Positions 1 to 9,100 of a stretch of DNA of 64,000 bases are shown piece by piece. The notes under the pieces were generated by a model. It had not been told where the DNA came from. It was given only the letters and a program-made list of their open reading frames with translations, and searched no databases. The stretch's first letter is position 1; each line of letters starts with the position of its first letter. Origin of the DNA: Sphingomonas xanthus. Lineage in GTDB: Bacteria; Pseudomonadota; Alphaproteobacteria; Sphingomonadales; Sphingomonadaceae. The position numbers and the translations under genes were made by a program. The stretch covers positions 1,300,001 through 1,364,000 of the forward strand of contig NZ_CP041659.1 in the NCBI RefSeq assembly GCF_007998985.1. The letters are read 5' to 3'.

Positions 1-175
1 CGAACAGACCCGGTTCGTTCATCAGCGTTATCCCGGACGGGGCTGCGCCATCGCGCTGGAATTCAAGAAATTCTTCATGGACGAATGGACCGGCGAGCCT
101 GACCAGGCGGAACTGGAGGCGATGCGCCGCTTTATCGCCTTCACCGCCGAGCGGGCCGACGCGCTGCTGCAATGA
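1..175 (+). CDS. N-formylglutamate amidohydrolase, C-terminal fragment
   Basis: Only the last 57 residues are in the window, read in the frame starting at base 2 and ending in TGA at 173-175. The tail has an HQRYPGRG stretch, then a hydrophobic strand and FKKFFMDEW, which resembles the C-terminus of the N-formylglutamate amidohydrolase (FGase) family, enzymes that release formate from N-formylglutamate. Its stop overlaps the ATG of the next gene by the ATGA arrangement, so the two are translationally coupled. The call leans partly on that neighbour, because FGase-like genes are commonly found beside QEGLA-motif (DUF1704) genes. The catalytic part lies outside the window. Confidence 0.7.
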   Translation, partial: EQTRFVHQRYPGRGCAIALEFKKFFMDEWTGEPDQAELEAMRRFIAFTAERADALLQ

Positions 176-2034
176 GCAGCCGGCCCGACCTCCGCTTCGC
201 GCCCCCGCCTTTCGCCGGCAAGTTCGGAAGGACCGGCGCGCTGCGTGAAACCGTCGGAGAGGCGGGCCGGGTCCATATCGATCGCTGGCTTCCTTTCCTG
301 ATCCTTCACCGCTCGGATGATCCCGCGACGAGCCTGGCTCGCCGCATCGCGGTCGACAGCTCCTCTTACCTGATCTGGTCGAGCGGCGATGATCATGCCG
401 CGCTTCAAGCGCTCGACATGGTAGCCGCCGCGCTCAGTGCGCACTCTGGCAAGTTGCTGGTCATCATCCTGGAAGATCTGCCGCATGAGCCGGGCGCCGA
501 AGGGAGTGCGGAACTGCCTCCCTTCGTGGCCCGGATTGGGGCGGGAGATAAGGGCCATGTGGGCCGCGCCGCAAAGCTGCTGGGGTGCAAGCTCAGCGAC
601 GCCGCGATTGACCTGCGCCGCTGCACCGTCGAGCGCGTCCCGTTTTCACCGCTGCTGCCCCAGGCGTTCGACCAGCTAATGTCCAAGATCGATGGCATTC
701 AGCGATTGTCGCTCCAGGTGCCGCAAATCCACCGCCGCCAGGACGGTGGCGTCTTCCCGGCCATCGCCCACGAGCTGTCGACCCTGGTCGGCGACGCAAT
801 TCTCGCCGCGGCCTGCGCGTTCCTCGATGATGGAAAGACCCCGGTCCCTATCCATTATCGCGCGTTGGGGCGAAGCGCCTATCTGGCTGCTGCCCACAAG
901 GCCGACCGCAAGCTGGACCGTATTGCGCGCAGCTTCGACTTCCTCCTTTCCATCTCCCCGATCAACACGGCCAAGGCGTTCGACCGGTTCGTGGCCGGCG
1001 GCGAACAGGCAATGCCAAAATTTCACTATCGGCCGCTGACGGTCGATCCCGACCTGGCCAAGCGGGAACTCTACGCCATCGATTTGCGGGCGCTGGAAGA
1101 TCCCCTGCTCGAAACCTTGCTGGGCGAAAAACGGCGGGAAATCGACGCTCAGCTGACGATGCTGGCGACCCGCAATTCTCCGGCATTCCGGGCTGCCTCG
1201 ATGTTCCTTTACGGCGCTGTCGATGCACCCTTGCTGGCCGATGCGACCGCGATCCTGGCTTCGACATCGAAAGACCCGCCGCGCGGGGGAACGGTCCGCG
1301 CACCGGCCATCGCCAAGGCCGCGCAGGCGCTGTCAGCGCGGTACCAGGAGGGGAATGCCGACTTCGCGCCCGATATTCAGCTGCGCGACGACGTCGCTGG
1401 ACTTCTGGTGTCAGGCGACAGGCTGATGATCGGATCGGATACGGTCATGCCCGCCCACCGGGTTGAAGCTTTGCTGGCCCATGAAGTGGGTGTCCACTTG
1501 CTGACCTATTTCAACGGATCGGCGCAGGGACTGTCGATATTTCGAACGGGCCTTGCCGGCTATGAGGGCGTGCAGGAAGGCTTGGGTGTTTTCGCCGAAT
1601 GGACGGTGGGCGGGCTTACGCGAACGCGATTGCGGCTGCTCGCCGGCAGGGTCGTTGCGGTCGATGCCATGCTGCACGGAGCGGATTTCGTCGAGGTCTA
1701 CCGCCTGCTTCACAAGGATCACGGGTTCAGCCGCTCCGGAGCGTTCGGAATCGCCGCGCGAGTCTTTCGATCAGGCGGCCTCGCCAAGGACGCCATCTAC
1801 TTGCAAGGATTCCGTGCGGTGATGACGATGGTCGCCGAAGGGGCATCGCTTCAGCCCTTCTGGCTAGGCAAGATCGCCGTCGCCCATGCCCCCCTGATCG
1901 AGGAATTGCTTCACCGTGGACTGGTACAGGGTCCGCGGTCGCTGCCGCACTTTTTGCAGGCGCGCGGCACGGACGAGCGGATCACGCGTTTGCGGGCTAG
2001 CGGTGATGTCACTGCCGCCATGACGGAAGGATAA
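172..2034 (+). CDS. DUF1704 / QEGLA-motif protein, putative metallopeptidase
   Basis: 620 aa, no signal peptide. It matches the family named flavohemoglobin expression-modulating QEGLA motif protein. The name-giving motif is at residues 468-470 (VQEGLG). About 30 residues before it is HEVGVH (H437, E438, H442), an HExxxH pattern. Known of the family: eukaryotic DUF1704 members (MATCAP/KIAA0895 type) are zinc carboxypeptidases acting on tubulin tails with this motif plus a downstream Glu. Inference: this is probably an active metallopeptidase trimming an acidic C-terminal tail or small peptide. Start ATG overlaps the stop of the upstream FGase-like gene, and the ATP-grasp gene begins 3 nt after its stop, so all three form one operon. 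The flavohemoglobin link in the family name is not supported by anything here. Confidence 0.85.
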   Translation: MSSRPDLRFAPPPFAGKFGRTGALRETVGEAGRVHIDRWLPFLILHRSDDPATSLARRIAVDSSSYLIWSSGDDHAALQALDMVAAALSAHSGKLLVIILEDLPHEPGAEGSAELPPFVARIGAGDKGHVGRAAKLLGCKLSDAAIDLRRCTVERVPFSPLLPQAFDQLMSKIDGIQRLSLQVPQIHRRQDGGVFPAIAHELSTLVGDAILAAACAFLDDGKTPVPIHYRALGRSAYLAAAHKADRKLDRIARSFDFLLSISPINTAKAFDRFVAGGEQAMPKFHYRPLTVDPDLAKRELYAIDLRALEDPLLETLLGEKRREIDAQLTMLATRNSPAFRAASMFLYGAVDAPLLADATAILASTSKDPPRGGTVRAPAIAKAAQALSARYQEGNADFAPDIQLRDDVAGLLVSGDRLMIGSDTVMPAHRVEALLAHEVGVHLLTYFNGSAQGLSIFRTGLAGYEGVQEGLGVFAEWTVGGLTRTRLRLLAGRVVAVDAMLHGADFVEVYRLLHKDHGFSRSGAFGIAARVFRSGGLAKDAIYLQGFRAVMTMVAEGASLQPFWLGKIAVAHAPLIEELLHRGLVQGPRSLPHFLQARGTDERITRLRASGDVTAAMTEG

Positions 2035-2037
2035 GCG

Positions 2038-3081
2038 GTGCACATTGCCTTTTTCATCAATGATCTGGAGCGGGAGCATGCCGGCTACACGACGACCGTG
2101 CTCGCCCATCAGGCCCAATTGAGGGGTCATCGGGTCAGTTACCTTACGCCCCACGACTTCATCTTGCGTGCCGACGACAGCCTTTGCGCCCACACGCGAT
2201 CGCTGCCGAAGAAGAAATATAAGGACAGCGAGGATTTCTTCGCCACCCTCAAGTCCGACAAATGCAAGGTCGAGCCGGTCGATATGGCCACCATCGACGT
2301 GCTGATGCTTCGCAACGACCCGTCGATCGACGCCGAGACGCCTTGGGCGATGGAAGCAGGCATTCTGTTCGGGCGCGAAGCCGCCAAGCGCGGGGTCATT
2401 GTCCTGAATGATCCCGACAGTCTAGGCCGCGCCATCAACAAGCTCTACTTCCAGAGCTTTCCGACTGAAGCCCGCGCCGAAACCCTGATCAGCCGTCACG
2501 CGACCGACATCAAGGCCTTTGCCAAGCAGCATGGCGGCAACATCATTCTTAAACCGCTCCAGGGTTCGGGCGGGTCAGGGGTGTTCAAGGTCGATGCCGA
2601 GGCCAAGTCGAACCTCAACCAGATTATCGAGGCGATTGGGCGTGATGGCTATATTATCGCCCAATCCTATGTTCCCGCGGCTAAAAAGGGCGACATCCGC
2701 CTCTTCCTGATGAACGGCCGCCCCTTGGAAATTGATGGAAAATATGCCGCGTTGCGCCGGGTCGCTTCGCCTGACGATATTCGGTCAAACATCCATGCCG
2801 GCGGCACCGCGGAAGCCGTCGAAATCGGCAAGACCGAATTGGCGGTGGCGGAGATGATCCGGCCCAAGCTGGTGGCCGACGGCATGTTCCTCGTGGGAGT
2901 CGATATCGTTGGCGACAAGATCCTTGAGGTGAACGTCTTCTCCCCGGGTAATCTGGGCAGCTGCTCGCGTCTCGCCGGAGTCGATTTTTCGGTGCCGATC
3001 ATCGAAGCGATCGAACGCAAAGTATCGATCGCCGCCCAATATGCCCGGCGGTTTGACAATCGCCACCTTGCGATTCTCTAG
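2038..3081 (+). CDS. Glutathione synthetase-like ATP-grasp ligase
   Basis: 347 aa starting with GTG three bases after the previous stop. The N-terminal 120 residues form a pre-ATP-grasp-like part. The ATP-grasp fold follows: a Gly-rich ATP-binding loop (LKPLQGSGGSGVFKV, about residues 173-187), a DIRLFLMNG strand (about 220), and the Mg-binding ending EVNVFSPGNLGS (about 298-309), which corresponds to the EINVTSP region of GshB. It should join an amino group to a carboxylate using ATP. The substrate is unknown. Its place after FGase-like and DUF1704 genes suggests a peptide- or glutamate-related pathway rather than ordinary glutathione synthesis. It converges on the CHAT gene with a 4-nt overlap of the 3' ends. 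Confidence 0.8.
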   Translation: MHIAFFINDLEREHAGYTTTVLAHQAQLRGHRVSYLTPHDFILRADDSLCAHTRSLPKKKYKDSEDFFATLKSDKCKVEPVDMATIDVLMLRNDPSIDAETPWAMEAGILFGREAAKRGVIVLNDPDSLGRAINKLYFQSFPTEARAETLISRHATDIKAFAKQHGGNIILKPLQGSGGSGVFKVDAEAKSNLNQIIEAIGRDGYIIAQSYVPAAKKGDIRLFLMNGRPLEIDGKYAALRRVASPDDIRSNIHAGGTAEAVEIGKTELAVAEMIRPKLVADGMFLVGVDIVGDKILEVNVFSPGNLGSCSRLAGVDFSVPIIEAIERKVSIAAQYARRFDNRHLAIL

Positions 3082-6000
3082 CGGCTGGCGATCCGGTCGG
3101 TCGGAACCAGCGGCTTGGCGCCGTCGCCAAGGATGATGAACGCGGCCCAGTAAAAGGGATGCGAAGTGCGGGCGTCGTCCATCAGCTTGGCTTGCGCCTC
3201 GCCGAGGGCGCCGGCCAGCGCCTGCCCCGGTCGCGCTTCGACTAGCCCTCCGACCAGCCGCTTGGTAGCGTCATAGTTGTCAGGCACCGGCCAGTGGCTT
3301 GCGACGACCGACCGCGCGCCGGCGCCGACGAACGCCCGGACCAGCCCGTCGAGCGCATAGTTGCCGCCCGTGGCAATGCCGGCCTCGCGGCTGATCGCCG
3401 CGGTCGCGGTACCGGCGGTGTCGCAGGCGGACAGGATGACCACGTCGGCATCAAGCTTCAGGTCGAAAACCTCGCGGAAGCTCAACAGCCCGTCCGATCC
3501 CTGCGGTCCGAAACTGGTGACCAGCGCGGGCCGCGCCGGGCAGTCGGGCCGTGGTGAGGTAACCAGGCCGTGGGTGGCGAAGTGCAAGACCCGATATTGG
3601 TCGAGCCTGTCCGACTGGGCGAGGAGCGCCGCGTCGGTAAACTCCGCGCCGGTCAGCAAGCGGCTTTGGTCAGGTCCGAATCGCGCTTCGGCCTGCCTCA
3701 ATTCGTCCGCGGAGATCGGCGCCTGCCAGATGGCGATCGGCCAATCGCACTCATCGGCTACCGCCGTCACCGGGCGGGTGAAGGCCACCGCATTCTCGCC
3801 AACCCCGAGATAGGCCTGGCGCGCCCGGCTCGGGGCGATCGCGCGCATGTCGAGGAAGCTGCGCGCGCTGACCGAGATCGAGGTTTGCAAGTGCCGACCG
3901 AGCCAATCGACCCCGGTAAAGTCAAACGCGTCGGCATTGGGGCGTGCTGCCCGAGCCAGGTAGGCGTCGACACCCGGCTGGCTCGCGGGGAGCAGGTAGG
4001 GCGGCAGCTGGAGCATCGGTCCGTCGGGTTCGAACACCATGTGCGACCATTGGCGAATTTCGGAATCGGCGTGCCCGAATAACTTGAGGTAGAGAGCGCG
4101 CGCGCGTGCGACATCAAAGGGCTCGGTTACGGCCTCACCATTTTCGATCCGGACAATGCTGTTGCGAATAGCCGCGACATCGGCGGCCATCTCGGCCAGG
4201 CTCCCCTGCAGCTTCGTCGGTCGCGCCATCCCATTGGCCGCGGTCAGCGCGTAGATCGCGCCGTCGACGACCACCATCTTGTAATAGCCTTCGCCGGGTC
4301 GAAGCGCCGCCTGGAGCTCGGCCAGCTCGACGATTTGCGGGCTAAGTACCTTGTACCGTGGGTAATCGCCAAGCCGTGCCTGCAGCCGGACCTGGTCGGC
4401 CCGAAGCGCCTCAAGGCTCGCCTTGCCGGCACGGATCGCTGCCTCCTGAGCGGCCGTCCGTTCCGCTAATGCCTCGAGCCGCTTGATCTCGGCATCCTGC
4501 CGGACGATTTCGCGGGTTCGGGCAACGGCCAGGCGGAACAGGCCGCTGCCCTCGTCATTGCCCGCGGCATATTGGCGGGCGAGGATCGCCTGGGTTTGCG
4601 CAACGCCAGGCCGTTCGAGCAGCTGGGTTGCCCGGAACATCGACGCAGCAGCCGCTGCGCTTCCGTCGGCAGTAAGCAGGTCGAAATAAGGCCCAAGCAG
4701 GTTATGCAGCGCCGCGCCGCTTTCGGCGACCGAAGCGCCGCTGGCCACCACTTCCTCGAACAGCGCCCGGGCATTGGCCGCGTCGCCGGACCTCACCAAG
4801 TAGCTGGCCTTGCGCGCCTTTGCAGAGAGCAGCGCAGGGCTTTCGGGATAGGTTTCAGCCAACACGGCGATCGCCGCATCGAATGCACCGGCCGCGCCCG
4901 AACGATCGCCGCGCGCCTCGGCTATAAGTGCCCGTTCGATTTCAATCTCGCTGAGCAGCCAGCGAGCGGAATGGACCCGTCCGTCTCGAACATTCAATAC
5001 CTGCGAACGGGCCTTGCCGAAATGGGAGTCCGCCTGCGCCAATTGGCCAAGCTGACGCTGCGCCACCCCTTTCAGTTGCAGTCCCTGGGCGTCGAGCAGT
5101 GCCGCCCGCTCCGCCGGGGTCAGGGTGGCGGTAACAGCCGCAACCTGCTGCCCACTTCCGCTTTCGCGGTTGATCGCAAGGCTTAGCGGTGGGGTTATCA
5201 GACCGTTGCGGATCTGGTCGGCCTCGCTCTCTTCAGCGACGGCAGCGACAGGAGTCGCCAGCGCTTCGATGGCGTCGAGACCGCGCTTCTGGTTGAGCAG
5301 GTTGATGACACGATAGTTGCGGATCAGCCGTTGCAGCACGCCACTGCTGGCCGGGCTGACCGCCGCAGCGCGGCCGAACAGCCGCTCGGCGGCGGCGAAG
5401 TTGCCAAGGTTGGACTGTTGCAAGCCCTGATTGGCAAGGGCTTCGGCCAAGGCCGCGGGCTCGTTGTTCTCGCGCTCGACAAGGCTCTCGAAGAACTGGG
5501 AGCTTTCGGCAAATCGGCCAGCGTTGTTGCGGATATAGGCCTCGGTGCGTGCGCCGGCCGGATCAAGCGAGCCCGCCTGGACGCGGGCGAAAGCTGCCGG
5601 ATCGCTGACTTCGGTCGTCGCTACCTGCACCGCGCCGCGTTGAGCCCGATCGGTGACTGCCGACGCCAGCGCAAGTCGAAGCGCCGGATCATAGCCTGCC
5701 AGCCCTTCGGCGAAATAATGGGCCTTGCCACGTTGGACCGAATAGCGACGATAATCGATCCCGGCGGTGTCACGGCAGAGAACCGTCTGCACGGTGCCGA
5801 CCTGGTCGATCGTAACGCTTTCCTCGGACCGGCAGCTCAGCGAGCCATCGTGGATCGCGCTTGGTTCGCTAGCCAGCGCGACCGGGCGTCGCACCGCAAG
5901 CAGGCTGCCGACAGGCGCGGCGGCGTCGCGACAAGTGAGAAGATAGCCTCTGTCGAACAGGCCGGTAAGCCGCGCATCGACCGACTGGAGCTGTGCGCTG

Positions 6001-6125
6001 CACATCACCCCCGCGTCCCCGAGCCGGAAGCTCGACTGGACCGAAAGCGGCGTGTCCAGCGCTATCGCTGGCACCGACAGGAAAGCGGCGCCCGATAGCA
6101 TCGCCAGGATCAAGGGGCGGGTCAT
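3078..6125 (-). CDS. Exported TPR-CHAT protein (caspase-like)
   Basis: 1015 aa. A clear signal peptide (MTRPLILAMLSGAAFLSVPA) indicates export. The middle (about 190-560) is helical with TPR-like repeats and a coiled-coil-prone stretch. The C-terminal third is a CHAT domain (caspase HetF-associated with TPRs): FATHG with catalytic His852 and SACDT with Cys901, both intact, followed by the family's GA-R-SV-ASHW strand. CHAT is a clan CD cysteine peptidase fold related to caspases and separase. Its ATG overlaps the TpsA stop by 4 nt, so it is the third gene of the TPS operon. Inference: it may process or anchor the secreted TpsA protein, or act in a stress or death response in the periplasm. 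No direct evidence for the substrate. Confidence 0.85.
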   Translation of the reverse strand: MTRPLILAMLSGAAFLSVPAIALDTPLSVQSSFRLGDAGVMCSAQLQSVDARLTGLFDRGYLLTCRDAAAPVGSLLAVRRPVALASEPSAIHDGSLSCRSEESVTIDQVGTVQTVLCRDTAGIDYRRYSVQRGKAHYFAEGLAGYDPALRLALASAVTDRAQRGAVQVATTEVSDPAAFARVQAGSLDPAGARTEAYIRNNAGRFAESSQFFESLVERENNEPAALAEALANQGLQQSNLGNFAAAERLFGRAAAVSPASSGVLQRLIRNYRVINLLNQKRGLDAIEALATPVAAVAEESEADQIRNGLITPPLSLAINRESGSGQQVAAVTATLTPAERAALLDAQGLQLKGVAQRQLGQLAQADSHFGKARSQVLNVRDGRVHSARWLLSEIEIERALIAEARGDRSGAAGAFDAAIAVLAETYPESPALLSAKARKASYLVRSGDAANARALFEEVVASGASVAESGAALHNLLGPYFDLLTADGSAAAAASMFRATQLLERPGVAQTQAILARQYAAGNDEGSGLFRLAVARTREIVRQDAEIKRLEALAERTAAQEAAIRAGKASLEALRADQVRLQARLGDYPRYKVLSPQIVELAELQAALRPGEGYYKMVVVDGAIYALTAANGMARPTKLQGSLAEMAADVAAIRNSIVRIENGEAVTEPFDVARARALYLKLFGHADSEIRQWSHMVFEPDGPMLQLPPYLLPASQPGVDAYLARAARPNADAFDFTGVDWLGRHLQTSISVSARSFLDMRAIAPSRARQAYLGVGENAVAFTRPVTAVADECDWPIAIWQAPISADELRQAEARFGPDQSRLLTGAEFTDAALLAQSDRLDQYRVLHFATHGLVTSPRPDCPARPALVTSFGPQGSDGLLSFREVFDLKLDADVVILSACDTAGTATAAISREAGIATGGNYALDGLVRAFVGAGARSVVASHWPVPDNYDATKRLVGGLVEARPGQALAGALGEAQAKLMDDARTSHPFYWAAFIILGDGAKPLVPTDRIASR

Positions 6126-9100
6126 TGTTGTGTCTCCTGTTGGTAAGAGGGCGGCGGTGCGCTCTCCATCAGGGCCGGGTTGCCGGTCCCGGACACCGGG
6201 TCGTCGACGTCGCCCTCTCGTTTGATTCCCGGGCTGGACCGCATCGACGTGCCGATCTCCGGCGTGACGGTTCCGTCCGCCGTTTCCATTTCGCTGGTAT
6301 CGAACAGCGGTGCAGGCGGGACGATTGGACTGGTCTGACTGTCCTCGGTATCCTCGTCATTGTCGTCGATGAAATCTTCATTGCCGAACTCGGGCGGGGG
6401 CATCTGGTTATTTTCCACCAGCCGGATCTCGTCCTGGATGCCGGGGGTCGGGAGGAACCCCGGCGGAATCGGTCCGGCCAGTGTGCAAGGCCCGGTGAGC
6501 AGGCAGCCGTTGACAGTGCTAGTCGCCGTGAAGGGCGTCAGGTCGCCTTCAGCCTCGACCAGCGCATCCCGGACATCCGCGCCGGTCAACGTCCCGTTGG
6601 AAGTCTCGATCTGGCCGTTAATGACGACATCGATCGATCCCGGCGCGAAACCCTGCTCGCTTCCTTCGCTGAACAGCACGGACTCGCTGACCAGGAATCC
6701 GGCCGGACGCGCCTGTGTGCCGCTATTCTGGACGTAAAGGGTATAGAGCTCGCCCGGCTCGACATTGCCGAACTCGATTGCGACCGACCCGGCGCGCAAC
6801 ACTCCGTCCGGCCGCTCGACCGCGGCCGGAGCGTTCAGATCGTCGCGGTATCCAGCATATTGCGGGTCGACCGCAAGCTGGTCGAGGATCGCGCCGCTCG
6901 CGATGTGGATGTTGCTGGCATAGATTTCCACCGTCCCCGCCAGCGCGTTCCCGGCACCGGTCAGGGCCAGCGTGCCGGTTTCGGCATCCAGTTCGAAGCG
7001 GCCGGTGGTGAAATCGATGACATCGAATTCGCCCATGCCGGTAAACAGCATGTCGCCGACGATGCGGATCGATCCTTCGCCAGTTTCCGTCTGGCTGTTC
7101 CAGGTCGTGAAGTCATATTCTACGCCCTCGGAGGATCCGGGGATAGCTACATTAAGGTCGCCGATGATCATCGTCGGCGCCGCGCCCAGCGCGCTATCCG
7201 CGGTGACGTTGATATCGTCAGCGCTGATCAGATTATATTCGGCGTTGGACAGGTTGTAGCCGCTTAGGCCGGTGCCATCGCCGATAACCGTCCGGGTGCC
7301 GTTGGTCGACACCAGCCCGACTTCGGCAGCATTGATCGCCGCGTTGATGGCGATGTCGCCGGAGGTCAGGTAGGCATCCCCAACGTTCCAGACGCCGCCC
7401 ACCGTGAGCAGTCCTCCGGCAGACACGTCGACGAAGAAGGGGGCGTTGAGGGCCTGCGCGCTGAAACTGGTGCCGGCCGCGGCGGCCAGGGCGCCCGTCG
7501 ACACCGGCCCTCCGATGCTGATCGACCCGCTGGTCGCGATCGGCGGGCTGTTGAGCACCATCGTTGCATCGAAATTGTCTGGCCCACCCGCGTCGAGGAA
7601 CATCTGGGCGTCGGCCAGATAGACTTGGCCGTTGGGCGCGGTGGTGATGGACCCGAAGCTCATATTGCCCTGCACCAGCGCCATCACGCCAGTTCCGGCG
7701 CTGAGGTTGCCAGTTGTCAGCGTGCCGAAGGTCGCGAAGCCGATCGCCTCGTCGACCGCAACATTCCCGACGCTGACCGAGGTCGCCGAGGCAAACCCGG
7801 CGGCAAACCCGTCGTCAGTGATCCCGCCGCTGCGCAAAATGCCGACATTGACGTTGCCGAGCGATACTGCGCCCTGCGCTTCGCCGGTCGCATAAGTGCC
7901 GGCGATGATGTCACCGCCGGTGACCGCCCCGCCAGAGTCGAAGTCGAGATAATCGCTGTCGGTGTCACCGAAGCCGATCGCGCCGACGGCTGACAGTTCG
8001 ATCCCGAACAGGGCGTCGAGGTTGCCGGTGGCGAGTGCCCCGCCGGAATCGAGGAAGATCGACCCGCCAAGTGAACTGGCGTTACCGATGCTGATCGGAC
8101 CGCCGCTGAAGCCACTGATATCGCCGGCCGCCGAAAGGGCGCCGGTCGAAATGCCGTTCATGGCATCCAGGGTCAGGAAGCTCCCGGACTGGATGGAGCC
8201 GGTCGCGATGCTGTCGGCTGCGAACAGGTCGGCATGGCCACCTGCGGTCACTGTCCCGGCAGTGAGCGATCCTCCGAGCGCAGCTAAATCGATCGAGCCT
8301 TGCGCATCGGCATCGGCCATGATGATCGACCCCGGCGCGCTGATCGCCAGGCCGCTGCCCGAATCGAGGTTCGCATTGGTGACGAAATCGCCGCCGGTGC
8401 TGATGTCGAAACTTCCGGCCGAATAGGTTGCCGCCACGATCGGCGGCGACGGAGCGGGCGGGAAGGCGAGGAAGTTGCCGGCGGACAGCGTGATGCTGTT
8501 CGCGTCCATCGTCCCGTTGTTGCCGTCGAGGCCGAGGTCGCCGCTGGTCGTGAAGCTGAAGTCGCCGACTGTGACGAGGCCGTCGCGAACCGACACATAG
8601 CTCGGTCCAAGCGTCCCATTATAAAGGTCGCCGGAAACGGTGATGTTGATTGAGCCGATCGTCGCGTCGCCATTGAGCAAGCGGAAATAGCTTCCGCCCG
8701 TCGCCGTGCCGGTCCCGTCGGTCGCGCCGATGCCGCCGATTGCCACCGCGCTTCCGTCGATGGTCCCGACATTCAGCGTGCCACGCTGGGTCGGGTGGCC
8801 GAACCGATCCTTCGATTCGACCAGGATCACGCCGGTCGTGCCATCGCCTCCATCACCGTCGGTCGAACCAAATCCCCCGTCGCCGCCGGTCGCGTCCGCG
8901 ATCAACTGGACCGCGTCGGCCGTAACCAGCACGCCGCGGGACAGAAACAGCGACCGGCCGCCGAAAGCGTCTCCGCCATTACCGCCGGCCCCATCGCCGC
9001 CGCCGCCGGTTCCGCCGTTGCCGCCGACACCACCGATACCGCTGACGTCCTGCAGGAGGGTGGTGTAGAACGCACCGCCGCCGACACCGGGTGCCTGGTC

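Noticed and set aside
5993..7267. 424-codon plus-strand frame over the CHAT/TpsA junction
   Set aside because: Antisense to both genes; Arg/Ala-rich low-complexity product.
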